NCBI RefSeq assembly: GCF_000403785.1
Contig: NZ_APHJ01000030.1
Location: forward strand, 19,935 to 83,934
Source of the DNA: Gillisia sp. CAL575
GTDB lineage: Bacteria; Bacteroidota; Bacteroidia; Flavobacteriales; Flavobacteriaceae
Direction: 5' to 3'
Length of the DNA: 64,000 bases
Part shown: positions 7,196 to 16,437 of the stretch, piece after piece
Layout of the letters: each line of letters begins with the position of its first letter
How positions within the stretch are numbered: position 1 is the stretch's first letter
Position numbers and translations under genes: made by a program
Notes under the pieces: model-generated
The model's database searches: none
Seen by the model: the letters and a program-made list of their open reading frames with translations, nothing else
Told to the model about the DNA's origin: nothing

Positions 7196-8929
7196 ATGGA
7201 AGTTAAAACAGCCAAAAAGGAGAAGATTATCAAACAAGCTCCAACAACGGTTTCAGGAGCAGAAGCTGTGATAAAATGTTTGTTGGAAGAAGGGATAGAT
7301 ACTATTTATGGGTATCCTGGAGGGGCCATCATGCCTGTCTATGACGAATTGTATAAGTATCAGGATAAACTTCATCACGTCCTTACAAGACATGAACAAG
7401 GTGCTACCCATGCCGCACAAGGTTATGCTAGAGTAACTGGTAAAGTAGGTGTATGTATCGCCACTTCTGGTCCTGGAGCTACAAATTTGGTAACAGGGAT
7501 CGCCGATGCGCAGATAGATTCTACACCTATGGTATGTATTACTGGGCAGGTAGGTTCACATTTATTAGGAAGTGATGCTTTTCAAGAGACGGATATCGTA
7601 GGAATCTCGACCCCGGTAACTAAATGGAATTATCAAGTAACAAAAGCAGAAGAGATTCCTGAAGTATTGGCAAAAGCCTTTTACATTGCCAGATCTGGAC
7701 GTCCCGGCCCTGTATTAATTGATATTACAAAAGATGCTCAGTTTGCAAGTTTGGAATTCAATTATAAAAAATGTACCGGAATAAGAAGCTACAAGCCTTT
7801 TCCGAAAGTAAATCTTTCAGAAATAGAACGGGCAGCAGACTTAATTAATTCTGCTAAGAAACCGATGATCGTTTTTGGTCAGGGAGTTATTTTAGGAGGG
7901 GCAGAAGCCTTATTACAACAAGTGGTGGAAAAAGCTGGAATTCCTTCGGCATGGACTATTCTTGGTCTGTCCGCGATGGCAACAGATCATCCTTTAAATG
8001 TGGGGATGGTTGGTATGCATGGAAATTATGGACCAAATGTTCTTACCAACGATTGCGATGTCCTAATAGCAATTGGGATGCGTTTTGACGATAGGGTTAC
8101 AGGAAATCTTGAGCATTATGCCAAACAAGCAAAGGTGATCCATTTTGAAATAGATCCGGCCGAGATCGATAAAAATGTAAAAGCAGAGGTTGCCGTATTG
8201 GGAGATGTAAAAGAAACCTTGCAATTGTTACTAGGATTTTTAAAGTCGAAGAATCATGATGCCTGGCATCAGAAATTCAAAGATCTATACAAAATTGAAT
8301 ATGACAAGATCATTAATAATGAACTGAACGGGAAAGAAGGGAAACTGGGAATGGCAGAGGTAATAGATGAAATAAATACTTCTTCTAAAGGGGATGCTAT
8401 TATAGTTTCAGACGTTGGCCAACACCAAATGGTAGCTTGCAGATATGCGAAGTTCAATAAAACCAGAAGTAATGTTACATCTGGGGGCTTAGGCACTATG
8501 GGATTTGCCTTGCCAGCAGCAATAGGTGCGAAAATGGGAATGCCAGAGAGAGAAGTTGTAGCAATAATTGGTGATGGTGGATATCAAATGACCATCCAGG
8601 AATTAGGAACCATCTTTCAAACAAAAGTTCCTGTAAAAATTGTAGTACTTAACAACGGATTTCTAGGTATGGTTAGGCAATGGCAACAAATGTTTTTTGA
8701 TAAACGCTATGCCAGTACCGAGTTGATAAATCCTGATTTTGTGGCGATAGCCAAAGGATATTTCATAAAAGCTAAAAAAGTTACTGAACGTAGCGAGTTA
8801 AAAGATGCTATTAAAGAAATGATGGATTCTCCGGAGGCATATTTCTTAGAGGTAAAAGTAGAACAGGAAGAAAATGTGTTCCCAATGATTCCAACGGGAG
8901 CGTCAGTTTCAGACATAAGATTAGAATAA
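7196..8929 (+). CDS. ilvB: Acetolactate synthase, large (catalytic) subunit
   Basis: This thiamine-diphosphate enzyme condenses pyruvate with pyruvate or 2-oxobutyrate, the committed step of valine/leucine and isoleucine synthesis. The 577-residue protein has the three-domain layout of the family. It shows the activating Glu67 in TRHEQGATHAA and the GDG-type thiamine-diphosphate/Mg motif beginning near residue 457 (IGDGGYQMTIQEL). The biosynthetic FAD-binding type is supported by the paired small subunit directly downstream. Its TAA stop overlaps the ATG of ilvN by one base (TAATG). Confidence 0.97.
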   Translation: MEVKTAKKEKIIKQAPTTVSGAEAVIKCLLEEGIDTIYGYPGGAIMPVYDELYKYQDKLHHVLTRHEQGATHAAQGYARVTGKVGVCIATSGPGATNLVTGIADAQIDSTPMVCITGQVGSHLLGSDAFQETDIVGISTPVTKWNYQVTKAEEIPEVLAKAFYIARSGRPGPVLIDITKDAQFASLEFNYKKCTGIRSYKPFPKVNLSEIERAADLINSAKKPMIVFGQGVILGGAEALLQQVVEKAGIPSAWTILGLSAMATDHPLNVGMVGMHGNYGPNVLTNDCDVLIAIGMRFDDRVTGNLEHYAKQAKVIHFEIDPAEIDKNVKAEVAVLGDVKETLQLLLGFLKSKNHDAWHQKFKDLYKIEYDKIINNELNGKEGKLGMAEVIDEINTSSKGDAIIVSDVGQHQMVACRYAKFNKTRSNVTSGGLGTMGFALPAAIGAKMGMPEREVVAIIGDGGYQMTIQELGTIFQTKVPVKIVVLNNGFLGMVRQWQQMFFDKRYASTELINPDFVAIAKGYFIKAKKVTERSELKDAIKEMMDSPEAYFLEVKVEQEENVFPMIPTGASVSDIRLE

Positions 8930-9468
8930 TGGAAAAGAAAAATTATACAATTTCCATATATACGGAAAACAACATAGGATTATTGAGCAGAATCGCAGCG
9001 ATCTTTCTGAAGAGACACTTCAATATAGAAAGTATCACAGCTTCGAAAAGCGAGGTAAATGAGGTAATGCGGTTTATAATCGTGGTGGAAATTACCGAAG
9101 AGCAAGTGAAGAAGATCATCGGTCAAATTGAGAAACAAATTGAAGTTATTCGCGCTTATTATCATACAGATGAAGAGCTGATCTTTCAGGAAACAGCACT
9201 TTATAAGGTGAATTCGGCCGAATTTGTTGAAGACCTCACTATTCAGGATTTCATAAAAGAGACCAATGCACGAATAGTTACGGTGACTCCAAAATTCTTT
9301 GTTATTGAGAAAACTGGTAAACGCCACGAAATAGATAATTTATACGATAAACTAAAACCCTATGGATTAATGCAGTTTGTTCGATCCGGAAAAATAGCAG
9401 TATCCAAAAATGAAATGCCAATCTCAAGTATTCTTGAAGATTTTAATACCATAAATATAAACTCATGA
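8929..9468 (+). CDS. ilvN: Acetolactate synthase, small (regulatory) subunit
   Basis: The 179-residue protein starts with an ACT domain (about 5-77; [20 protein letters not shown]), which in this family binds valine and confers feedback inhibition on the large subunit. A C-terminal small-subunit domain follows. The length suits the longer ilvH/ilvN type. It is coupled on both sides: one base overlaps ilvB and four bases (ATGA) overlap ilvC. Confidence 0.95.
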   Translation: MEKKNYTISIYTENNIGLLSRIAAIFLKRHFNIESITASKSEVNEVMRFIIVVEITEEQVKKIIGQIEKQIEVIRAYYHTDEELIFQETALYKVNSAEFVEDLTIQDFIKETNARIVTVTPKFFVIEKTGKRHEIDNLYDKLKPYGLMQFVRSGKIAVSKNEMPISSILEDFNTININS

Positions 9469-10940
9469 CAAATTATTTTAATAGCCTTTCCTTAAGAGAT
9501 CAATTAGCCCAATTGGGGACTTGCAGATTTATGCTAAGTGAAGAATTTAGCGAAGGAATTAATGCTTTAAAAGATAAAAAAATAGTAATAGTAGGTTGTG
9601 GTGCTCAAGGTTTAAATCAAGGTTTGAACATGCGCGACAGCGGACTTGATATCACCTATGCTTTAAGAGAAGATGCTATCAAAGATCAAAGGCAATCTTT
9701 TAAAAATGCTTCTTCAAACAATTTTAAAGTTGGTACTTATGAAGAGTTTATCCCTTCTGCAGACCTAGTAATAAATTTAACTCCAGATAAACAACATACT
9801 TCAGTTATAAAGAAAATAGTGCCGCTTATTAAAAAAGGTGCTGCTTTGTCTTATTCTCATGGTTTCAATATTGTGGAAGAAGGAATGAAGATCCGGGAAG
9901 ATATTACAGTAATAATGGTGGCTCCTAAATGTCCAGGATCTGAGGTTAGAGAGGAATATAAGAGAGGCTTTGGTGTTCCTACCCTAATAGCCGTTCATCC
10001 GGAGAACGATCCAGAAGGAAAAGGATACGATTGGGCAAAAGCATATGCATTTGCAACAGGAGGACATAGGGCTGGTGTATTGGATTCATCTTTTGTGGCC
10101 GAAGTAAAATCGGACCTAATGGGTGAACAAACTATTTTATGTGGTGTGCTCCAAACCGGATCTATTTTAAGTTTTGATAAAATGGTAGCCGAAGGAGTGG
10201 AACCTGCATATGCGGCAAAATTAATTCAGTATGGTTGGGAAACTATTACCGAAGCTTTGAAACATGGAGGGATCACTAATATGATGGATAGACTTTCCAA
10301 TCCGGCGAAAATCAAAGCTGCGGAAATATCAGAGGAATTAAAAACGATCATGCGTCCTCTTTTTCAAAAACATATGGACGACATTATTTCTGGGGCCTTT
10401 AGTACCCGAATGATGGAAGATTGGGACAAAGACGATAAGGAATTATTAGAATGGCGAGCAGCTACAGAAAATACCGCTTTTGAAAAAACAGCTGCGACCA
10501 CGGAAGAAATCTCTGAGCAGGAATATTTTGATAAGGGGCTCTTATTGGTTGCTTTTGTAAAATCTGGAGTTGAGTTGGCTTTTGAAACTATGGTAGAAGC
10601 CGGAATCATTGCAGAATCTGCATATTATGAATCCTTACATGAAACTCCATTAATTGCAAACACAATAGCTCGTAAAAAACTTTATGAGATGAACAGAATT
10701 ATTTCTGATACTGCTGAATATGGGTGTTATCTTTTTGATCATTCCTGTAAGCCATTGATTAAAGATTATATCAACAATCTGGAATCGGGATTAATAGGAA
10801 AAGCCTATGGCACAAAGGATTCCGGAGTAGATAATAAAAAATTGATCAAAGTGAATGCCTCTATTAGAAATCATCCAGTAGAAATTATAGGGGAACAGCT
10901 TAGAGAGGCCATGACCGAAATGAAAATAATACACGCATAA
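9465..10940 (+). CDS. ilvC: Ketol-acid reductoisomerase, class II (long form)
   Basis: IlvC rearranges and reduces acetolactate or acetohydroxybutyrate with NADPH and Mg2+. The 491-residue length marks it as a class II enzyme like that of E. coli, with a duplicated C-terminal knotted domain; class I enzymes have about 330-340 residues. The Rossmann fingerprint [18 protein letters not shown] lies at about 43-60. It overlaps ilvN upstream by four bases, and its last base is the first base of ilvA, so the operon is translationally coupled throughout. Confidence 0.97.
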   Translation: MTNYFNSLSLRDQLAQLGTCRFMLSEEFSEGINALKDKKIVIVGCGAQGLNQGLNMRDSGLDITYALREDAIKDQRQSFKNASSNNFKVGTYEEFIPSADLVINLTPDKQHTSVIKKIVPLIKKGAALSYSHGFNIVEEGMKIREDITVIMVAPKCPGSEVREEYKRGFGVPTLIAVHPENDPEGKGYDWAKAYAFATGGHRAGVLDSSFVAEVKSDLMGEQTILCGVLQTGSILSFDKMVAEGVEPAYAAKLIQYGWETITEALKHGGITNMMDRLSNPAKIKAAEISEELKTIMRPLFQKHMDDIISGAFSTRMMEDWDKDDKELLEWRAATENTAFEKTAATTEEISEQEYFDKGLLLVAFVKSGVELAFETMVEAGIIAESAYYESLHETPLIANTIARKKLYEMNRIISDTAEYGCYLFDHSCKPLIKDYINNLESGLIGKAYGTKDSGVDNKKLIKVNASIRNHPVEIIGEQLREAMTEMKIIHA

Positions 10941-12214
10941 TGAGCAATTCCTTGGTTAAAAAAGACATATATATTCCACAAATTGAGGCCGTGAAGCAAG
11001 CTGCAGAACGAATCTCAAAGGTTGCGATCAAAACTCCATTAGCTCCATCTTTTACCTACAGTAAGAGGTACGAAGCCAATGTTATGTTTAAAAGGGAAGA
11101 TCTGCAGCAGGTTAGATCCTATAAGATACGTGGAGCATATAATAAGATCTCGAGTTTACCAAAGGATCAATTAGGCCAAGGCGTGATTTGTGCCAGTGCC
11201 GGGAATCATGCCCAAGGAGTGGCTTTTGCATGTAATAAGCTAGAGGTTAAAGGCGTGATCTATATGCCTATAACTACTCCCAAACAAAAGGTGGAGCAAA
11301 CAAGAATGTTTGGCGGAGAATGGGTAGAGGTAGTCTTGAAGGGCGACACTTTTGATGATTCTTATAAAAGTGCAATAAAATATGGGGATAAGAACGAGAT
11401 GGTCTTTATTCATCCTTTCGATGATGAAAAAGTAATAGAAGGCCAAGCTACAATTGGTTTGGAAATATTGAATCAAGCCGACGGGCCAATAGATTATATT
11501 TTCGCACCTCTTGGAGGTGGAGGTTTACTTGCCGGACTATCTTCGGTGTTTAAGCAACTATCTCCCAATACTAAGATTATTGGGGTGGAACCTGAAGGAG
11601 CACCCTCTATGAGTACCTCCCTAAAAATGGGGAAACTTATAGAACTTACGGAGATTGATAGGTTTGTAGATGGAGCTGCTGTACAGAAAGTAGGGGTTAG
11701 AAATTTCGAATTATGCAAGAATTTTCTGGATGATATGATCACGGTGCCAGAAGGTAAAATATGTCAGACCATCCTGGATTTGTATAATCAGGATGCGATA
11801 GTAGTAGAACCGGCGGGAGCAATGTCTATTACTGCTCTAGATACTTTTGCCGATGAGATCAAAGGGAAAAATGTGGTTTGTGTTGTAAGTGGAAGTAATA
11901 ACGATATTACCCGAACTGCGGAAATAAAAGAAAAAGCATTGCTGTATGCCGGCCTTAAACATTATTTCATAGTGCCTTTTCCACAACGCGCAGGAGCATT
12001 AAAGCAATTTGTTGCAAAAGTTCTTGGGCCAGACGACGATATTACTCATTTTGAATATTCTAAAAAACACCACAGAGAAAATGGTCCTGCGGTTGTGGGA
12101 ATAGAACTTAAAGATCCAAAAGACTTTGCCCCTTTAGTACAGCGGATGAAAGAGTATAAATTTTATGGACAATATTTAAACGATAATCCGGACTTATTTC
12201 AATTTTTAATATAA
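10940..12214 (+). CDS. ilvA: Threonine ammonia-lyase (threonine deaminase), biosynthetic
   Basis: This enzyme makes 2-oxobutyrate from threonine, the entry step of isoleucine synthesis. The PLP lysine is Lys62 in RSYKIRGAYNKI, and the phosphate-binding glycine loop is PLGGGGLLAGL. The 424-residue protein has a single ACT-like regulatory region (about 330-424, beginning near FIVPFPQRAGAL), shorter than the two in E. coli IlvA but usual in Bacteroidetes and Gram-positive bacteria. Its place as last gene of the ilv operon supports a biosynthetic and not a catabolic role. Confidence 0.94.
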   Translation: MSNSLVKKDIYIPQIEAVKQAAERISKVAIKTPLAPSFTYSKRYEANVMFKREDLQQVRSYKIRGAYNKISSLPKDQLGQGVICASAGNHAQGVAFACNKLEVKGVIYMPITTPKQKVEQTRMFGGEWVEVVLKGDTFDDSYKSAIKYGDKNEMVFIHPFDDEKVIEGQATIGLEILNQADGPIDYIFAPLGGGGLLAGLSSVFKQLSPNTKIIGVEPEGAPSMSTSLKMGKLIELTEIDRFVDGAAVQKVGVRNFELCKNFLDDMITVPEGKICQTILDLYNQDAIVVEPAGAMSITALDTFADEIKGKNVVCVVSGSNNDITRTAEIKEKALLYAGLKHYFIVPFPQRAGALKQFVAKVLGPDDDITHFEYSKKHHRENGPAVVGIELKDPKDFAPLVQRMKEYKFYGQYLNDNPDLFQFLI

Positions 12215-12287
12215 TTAAGTATGCCCTTTTAAAAAATTGTTTAAATTTACCACGTGATTTCAACTATAAAGATAATATTACCCATTT

Positions 12288-12336
12288 TGCGCTTTAGGCC
12301 CCGCTTAAGTCGGTAAGCTGCGCATTCTCTTTTTTT
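12288..12336 (+). terminator. Probable terminator after the ilv operon
   Basis: TGCGC (12288-12292) pairs with GCGCA (12320-12324). Inside, CCG (12301-12303) pairs with CGG (12311-12313) around a CTTAAGT loop, and a T-rich tail (TTCTCTTTTTTT) follows. The GC content is high against the AT-rich surroundings. It lies 74 bases after the ilvA stop. Confidence 0.6.
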
Positions 12337-12424
12337 AATATTATTTTACTTTTTACAATCTTGAAAAACACAATTTCCATATATATTTTAAATAATTTCA
12401 GAAACATTTCTGCAAATTCTCCCG

Positions 12425-12454
12425 TACGCAGTTTTCCGCGCCGCCTTGTGCGTA
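12425..12454. other. GC-rich hairpin in the ilvA-GNAT gap
   Basis: TACGCA (12425-12430) and TGCGTA (12449-12454) form a perfect six-base stem around an 18-base GC-rich loop. It stands out in an otherwise AT-rich 325-base gap that holds no ORF. TAACTTTA just downstream (12456-12463) is one base from the TAnnTTTG -7 consensus, so the hairpin may lie near the promoter of the next gene. Its function is unknown. Confidence 0.35.
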
Positions 12455-12539
12455 TATAACTTTATGGAACTTAGGTGAGTCCGGTTCTTCCTTCAGAAAT
12501 ATCAAAAATTTTTTAATTCAAACTTTAATCTTTTAGCAG

Positions 12540-13172
12540 ATGAAAATACTCATTGCTAATAAATCTCATGCAAAATATGCAGAGATCATTTGCGAAACTA
12601 TAGCAGAATCAGCTAAAGTAAGGGGTACGGGTATCGCCCGAAGAACTCCAGAATATGTTATCACCAAAATGGAGAATGGCAACGCTATTATTGCATTAGA
12701 TGGAGATAATTTTGCAGGATTCTGTTACATAGAAGTCTGGGGACACGATAAGTTTGTCGCCAACTCAGGGCTTATTGTAAGTCCGGAATATAGAAATCAG
12801 GGATTGGCGAAAGATATTAAAAAAGCCATTTTCGAACATTCCAAAAAGAAATTTCCCGGAGCTAAGATCTTTGGAATAACTACAGGTCTTGCGGTAATGA
12901 AGATCAATTATGAATTGGGTTACCAACCCGTTACATTTTCTGAACTAACCGATGATGAAAGTTTCTGGAAAGGATGTCAAACATGTAAAAACTACGATAT
13001 TCTTACCCGTACAGAGCGTAAAATGTGCTTATGTACCGGCATGATGTACGATCCCAATAAGAAGAAAAGTGAAAAGCCAAGACATGAAACCTTCAATGAG
13101 AAAACTTATAGAAGGCTAAAGAATATTAAGCAAACGCTTTTCTATAAAAAGGAAAATGCTAAAAAGGAATAA
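12540..13172 (+). CDS. GNAT acyltransferase, candidate N-acyl(succinyl)glutamate synthase
   Basis: The 210-residue protein has a GNAT fold with the CoA-binding region VSPEYRNQGLAKDI (about 80-93). A C-terminal extension carries four cysteines in two pairs, Cys146/Cys149 (CQTC) and Cys163/Cys165 (CLC), which looks like a metal-binding knuckle. The arginine cluster has no recognisable ArgA or ArgJ, and this gene stands at its head. A GNAT gene in the Bacteroides arginine cluster has been proposed from mutant fitness data to be the N-succinylglutamate synthase. By context this is the likely equivalent, making the first intermediate from glutamate and succinyl-CoA. The acyl donor is inferred, not shown. 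Confidence 0.7.
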   Translation: MKILIANKSHAKYAEIICETIAESAKVRGTGIARRTPEYVITKMENGNAIIALDGDNFAGFCYIEVWGHDKFVANSGLIVSPEYRNQGLAKDIKKAIFEHSKKKFPGAKIFGITTGLAVMKINYELGYQPVTFSELTDDESFWKGCQTCKNYDILTRTERKMCLCTGMMYDPNKKKSEKPRHETFNEKTYRRLKNIKQTLFYKKENAKKE

Positions 13173-13259
13173 AAATTATAAATAATTGTCATTCTGAGCC
13201 CCGGGATAAAAAGTTTTATCTATCGTAGGAAATTGACATAATTATTAGCATCTCTAATT

Positions 13260-13334
13260 AGATGCTGAAACAAGTTCAGCATGACGGGATTTCGAGGAAC
13301 CAGCATCGTCACCCTGAACTTGTTTCAGTGTCTA
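13260..13334. repeat. Dispersed palindromic repeat (CTGAACTTGTTTCAG family), two copies
   Basis: Copy one (13260-13285) reads AGATGCTGAAACAAGTTCAG and continues CATGAC. Copy two (13308-13334) is in the opposite orientation: GTCACCCTGAACTTGTTTCAG then TGTCTA. Each is itself palindromic around GAACTTGTTTC. A looser GTCATTCTGAG half-copy begins near 13188. The same family recurs at 17636-17702, 21974-21990 and 22345-22374. Apart from these repeats the 279-base gap before argG holds no ORF. Confidence 0.8.
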
Positions 13335-13451
13335 TAGTAATTAATTAAAAATATGTCAATGGTAGCTGGTTTCAGAATCTCAATTATGAGAGGTTTAAAC
13401 AAGTCTGAAAATTTTCAGGATATTTTGACAAGAAAGTTTAAAAAATAAAAT

Positions 13452-14639
13452 ATGAAAAAAATAGTAATAGCATATAGTGGTGGTTTAGATACTTCCTATT
13501 GTGCAAAGTATTTATCTCAGAAAGAAAATACAGAGCTTCATGCGGTAAGTGTGAATACCGGCGGATTTTCTGAAGAAGAAATAAAAGAGATAGGTGAGAA
13601 AGCAGTTAAGATGGGAGCGAAATCCTATAAGAATATCAATGCGGTTTCAACATTCTACAACAAAGTAGTAAAGTATTTAATTTTCGGGAATGTTCTTAAA
13701 AATAACACCTACCCTTTATCTGTAAGTGCTGAACGGATTATACAAGCCATTGAGATCGTGAATTATGCGAAGAAAATGGGAGCCGATGCTATTGCGCACG
13801 GAAGTACAGGTGCGGGTAATGATCAGGTAAGATTTGATATGATCTTTCAAATATTAGCTCCAGACTTAGAAATAATTACCCCCATTAGAGACAAGCAATT
13901 AACCAGACAAGAGGAAATTGAATATCTTAAATCGCATGGGGTAGCAATGAACTGGGAAAAGGCAAAATACTCTGTAAACAAAGGACTTTGGGGTACAAGT
14001 GTTGGAGGTGCTGAAACGCTTACTTCAAATAAATCATTACCGGAAGCTGCCTACCCATCTCAACTTACAGAAACTGAGCTTAAACAAATTAGTCTTAGCT
14101 TTAAGAAAGGAGAATTAAGTGCGATCAATGGCAAAGAAGATACTCCGGAAAACATCATAGAAACCTTAGAAGTACTCGCTTCCAAATATGCAATTGGGCG
14201 GGATATTCACGTGGGAGATACTATTATTGGAATAAAAGGAAGAGTAGGCTTTGAGGCAGCATCGGCAACGATCATTTTAAAAGCACACCATTTATTAGAG
14301 AAACACACTTTAAGTAAATGGCAATTACAGCATAAAGATTATATAGCCAATTGGTATGGAACACATTTGCATGAAGGACAATATCTGGATCCTGTAATGA
14401 GAGATTTTGAAGCATTTTTACAAAGTTCTCAGGAACAAGTTACCGGGACTGTATCTATAAGTTTACATCCTTATAGATTTACCCTTAACGGAATAGAATC
14501 TAAGTTTGATCTTATGAACAACGGATTTGGGAAATACGGGGAAGAGAATACAGCCTGGACTGCAACCGATGCTAAAGGCTTTATAAAAATCCTGTCAAAT
14601 TCAGGGAAGATCCATCAACACGTAAAAAATCAGGCATGA
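13452..14639 (+). CDS. argG: Argininosuccinate synthase
   Basis: ArgG joins citrulline and aspartate with ATP to give argininosuccinate. The N-terminal PP-loop AYSGGLDTSY (residues 8-17) is the diagnostic ATP-pyrophosphatase motif. The 395-residue length is typical. It is the first of a run of genes in the arginine cluster: its stop overlaps argC by four bases (ATGA). The GNAT gene upstream is separated by 279 bases of repeat-containing DNA, so argG may have its own promoter. Confidence 0.96.
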   Translation: MKKIVIAYSGGLDTSYCAKYLSQKENTELHAVSVNTGGFSEEEIKEIGEKAVKMGAKSYKNINAVSTFYNKVVKYLIFGNVLKNNTYPLSVSAERIIQAIEIVNYAKKMGADAIAHGSTGAGNDQVRFDMIFQILAPDLEIITPIRDKQLTRQEEIEYLKSHGVAMNWEKAKYSVNKGLWGTSVGGAETLTSNKSLPEAAYPSQLTETELKQISLSFKKGELSAINGKEDTPENIIETLEVLASKYAIGRDIHVGDTIIGIKGRVGFEAASATIILKAHHLLEKHTLSKWQLQHKDYIANWYGTHLHEGQYLDPVMRDFEAFLQSSQEQVTGTVSISLHPYRFTLNGIESKFDLMNNGFGKYGEENTAWTATDAKGFIKILSNSGKIHQHVKNQA

Positions 14640-15601
14640 TAACAGCAGGAATAATTGGAGGTGCCGGATACACGGCCGGAGAATTACTAAGAATCCTATT
14701 AAGGCATCCGGATGTCAACTTGGATTTCGTTTATAGTACTTCTCAGGCTGGTTCACAGATTTCAGCGATACATCAAGACTTGTTAGGAGAAACAGCTCTA
14801 AGGTTTAGTGGAAACATTAATCCTGAAGTAGATGTTGTTTTCTTGTGTTTAGGGCATGGAAATTCGATAGAATTTTTAAAAAACAATACATTTTCAAAAC
14901 TAACTAAAGTCATAGATCTTAGTACAGATTATAGAATGCATTCCAACGATCATTCTTTTGTTTATGGTTTGCCTGAGTTTAAAAAAGAGGAAATTAAAAA
15001 GGCACAATTTATAGCTAATCCGGGATGTTTTGCCACCGCGATTAGTTTAGCAGTGCTTCCATTGGCAGCGGAGAAGTTGCTTAAGGATGAATTGCATATA
15101 AATGCTGTTACCGGGGCAACCGGTGCAGGGACTTCACTTTCTTCTACCTCGCATTTTACCTGGCGGGACAATAACTTTTCAGCATATAAGGAATTTGAAC
15201 ATCAACACTTAAATGAGATAGGTCAGAGCCTTAAAATGCTTCAGCCAAATTTTGCTTCTGAGGTAAATTTTATTCCGAATAGAGGGAATTTTTCCAGAGG
15301 AATTTTTGCAACTACTTACACCTATTTTGAAGGAAGCCTAGAAGATGCCAAAGCTCTATATGATACCTATTATAATGACGCAGCATTCACATTTGTGATA
15401 GAGGAAGAGGTTCACCTGAAACAAGTTGTGAACACTAATAAGTGTTTGATGAAACTTCAGAAATATAATAGTAAATTATTGATTACAAGTGTAATAGATA
15501 ATTTATTGAAAGGTGCTTCCGGACAGGCAGTGCAAAACATGAATTTGATGTTTGGATTTCCTGAGAAGCAGGGACTTCAGTTAAAAGCCAGTTATTTTTA
15601 A
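14636..15601 (+). CDS. argC: N-acyl-gamma-glutamyl-phosphate reductase
   Basis: ArgC reduces the acylated glutamyl phosphate to the semialdehyde with NADPH. The Rossmann motif GGAGYTAGELLRILLRHP is near the N terminus and the catalytic Cys131 lies in ANPGCFATA. The length of 321 residues matches the family. If the pathway is succinylated here, as the carbamoyltransferase suggests, the substrate is N-succinyl-gamma-glutamyl phosphate. It overlaps argG by four bases and is followed by proC after 39 bases. Confidence 0.94.
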   Translation: MITAGIIGGAGYTAGELLRILLRHPDVNLDFVYSTSQAGSQISAIHQDLLGETALRFSGNINPEVDVVFLCLGHGNSIEFLKNNTFSKLTKVIDLSTDYRMHSNDHSFVYGLPEFKKEEIKKAQFIANPGCFATAISLAVLPLAAEKLLKDELHINAVTGATGAGTSLSSTSHFTWRDNNFSAYKEFEHQHLNEIGQSLKMLQPNFASEVNFIPNRGNFSRGIFATTYTYFEGSLEDAKALYDTYYNDAAFTFVIEEEVHLKQVVNTNKCLMKLQKYNSKLLITSVIDNLLKGASGQAVQNMNLMFGFPEKQGLQLKASYF

Positions 15602-15640
15602 ATTAAAACACATAATAAAGTGTTGCTAAACAAATAAAAT

Positions 15641-16435
15641 ATGAAAGTAGCAATTATAGGAACAGGGAATCTGGGGAAATCTATAGCAAAAGGGCTGATC
15701 GTAAAAAATGCGATTACCACGCTGTATCTTTCAAAAAGAAAGCTTGAAAGCATTAAGGATCTTGAAGAGTATTCCGGGGTGAAATTGACTTCAGATAATT
15801 TGGAAGCAATTCAAAATTCAGATGTGATCATCTTCGCAGTACAGCCTCTTCAGCTGGAAGCTATTTTGCATGAAATAAAGAATTCATTGACGGAGAAGCA
15901 CATATTGATCTCTACTGTGACGGGCTTTAATATCCCAAGGATCGAAGAAATTGTAGGAGAAGATCAATTCATAATTCGAGCCATGCCTAATACAGCAATT
16001 GCAGTAGGAAAATCCATGACTTGCCTTTGCAGTAATGTAAAAGGGGAGAAGCGAATTGCAATTGCCGAAGCTATATTTAATAGACTGGGAACAAGTGTAA
16101 TTATTCCGGAATCTAAGATGCAGGCAGCAACTGTGATTTGTGCAAGTGGGATTGCATTTTGGATGCGTTTAATTCGAGCTACAACCCAAGGCGCTGTACA
16201 ACTTGGTTTTGATGCTAAAGAGGCACAAGAGCTTTCTATGCAAACCTGTTTAGGTGCTGCCAGTCTCCTGATAGAATCGGGGAATCATCCGGAAGAAGAA
16301 ATAGATAAGGTTACAACCCCTCGTGGTTGCACAATTGAGGGTTTGAATGAAATGGAGCATGGAGGTTTAAGTTCTTCGCTTATCAAAGGAATTCAGGCTT
16401 CATTTAAAAAAATTAATTCAATTACAAAACTTTAA
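15641..16435 (+). CDS. proC: Pyrroline-5-carboxylate reductase
   Basis: ProC reduces pyrroline-5-carboxylate to proline. The 264-residue protein has the N-terminal dinucleotide fold (IIGTGNLGKSI, residues 4-14), the central RAMPNTAIAVGKSMTCL region, and a C-terminal dimerisation domain with TTPRGCTIEGL. It is embedded between argC and argD (2 bases before argD), linking proline and arginine synthesis in one transcript. A promiscuous role on an acylated semialdehyde cannot be excluded, but the family match is clear. Confidence 0.92.
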   Translation: MKVAIIGTGNLGKSIAKGLIVKNAITTLYLSKRKLESIKDLEEYSGVKLTSDNLEAIQNSDVIIFAVQPLQLEAILHEIKNSLTEKHILISTVTGFNIPRIEEIVGEDQFIIRAMPNTAIAVGKSMTCLCSNVKGEKRIAIAEAIFNRLGTSVIIPESKMQAATVICASGIAFWMRLIRATTQGAVQLGFDAKEAQELSMQTCLGAASLLIESGNHPEEEIDKVTTPRGCTIEGLNEMEHGGLSSSLIKGIQASFKKINSITKL

Positions 16436-16437
16436 AT

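Noticed and set aside
12288..12500. Novel small RNA in the ilvA-GNAT gap
   Set aside because: The first hairpin is adequately explained as the ilv terminator. The second hairpin alone is too little to claim an RNA gene.
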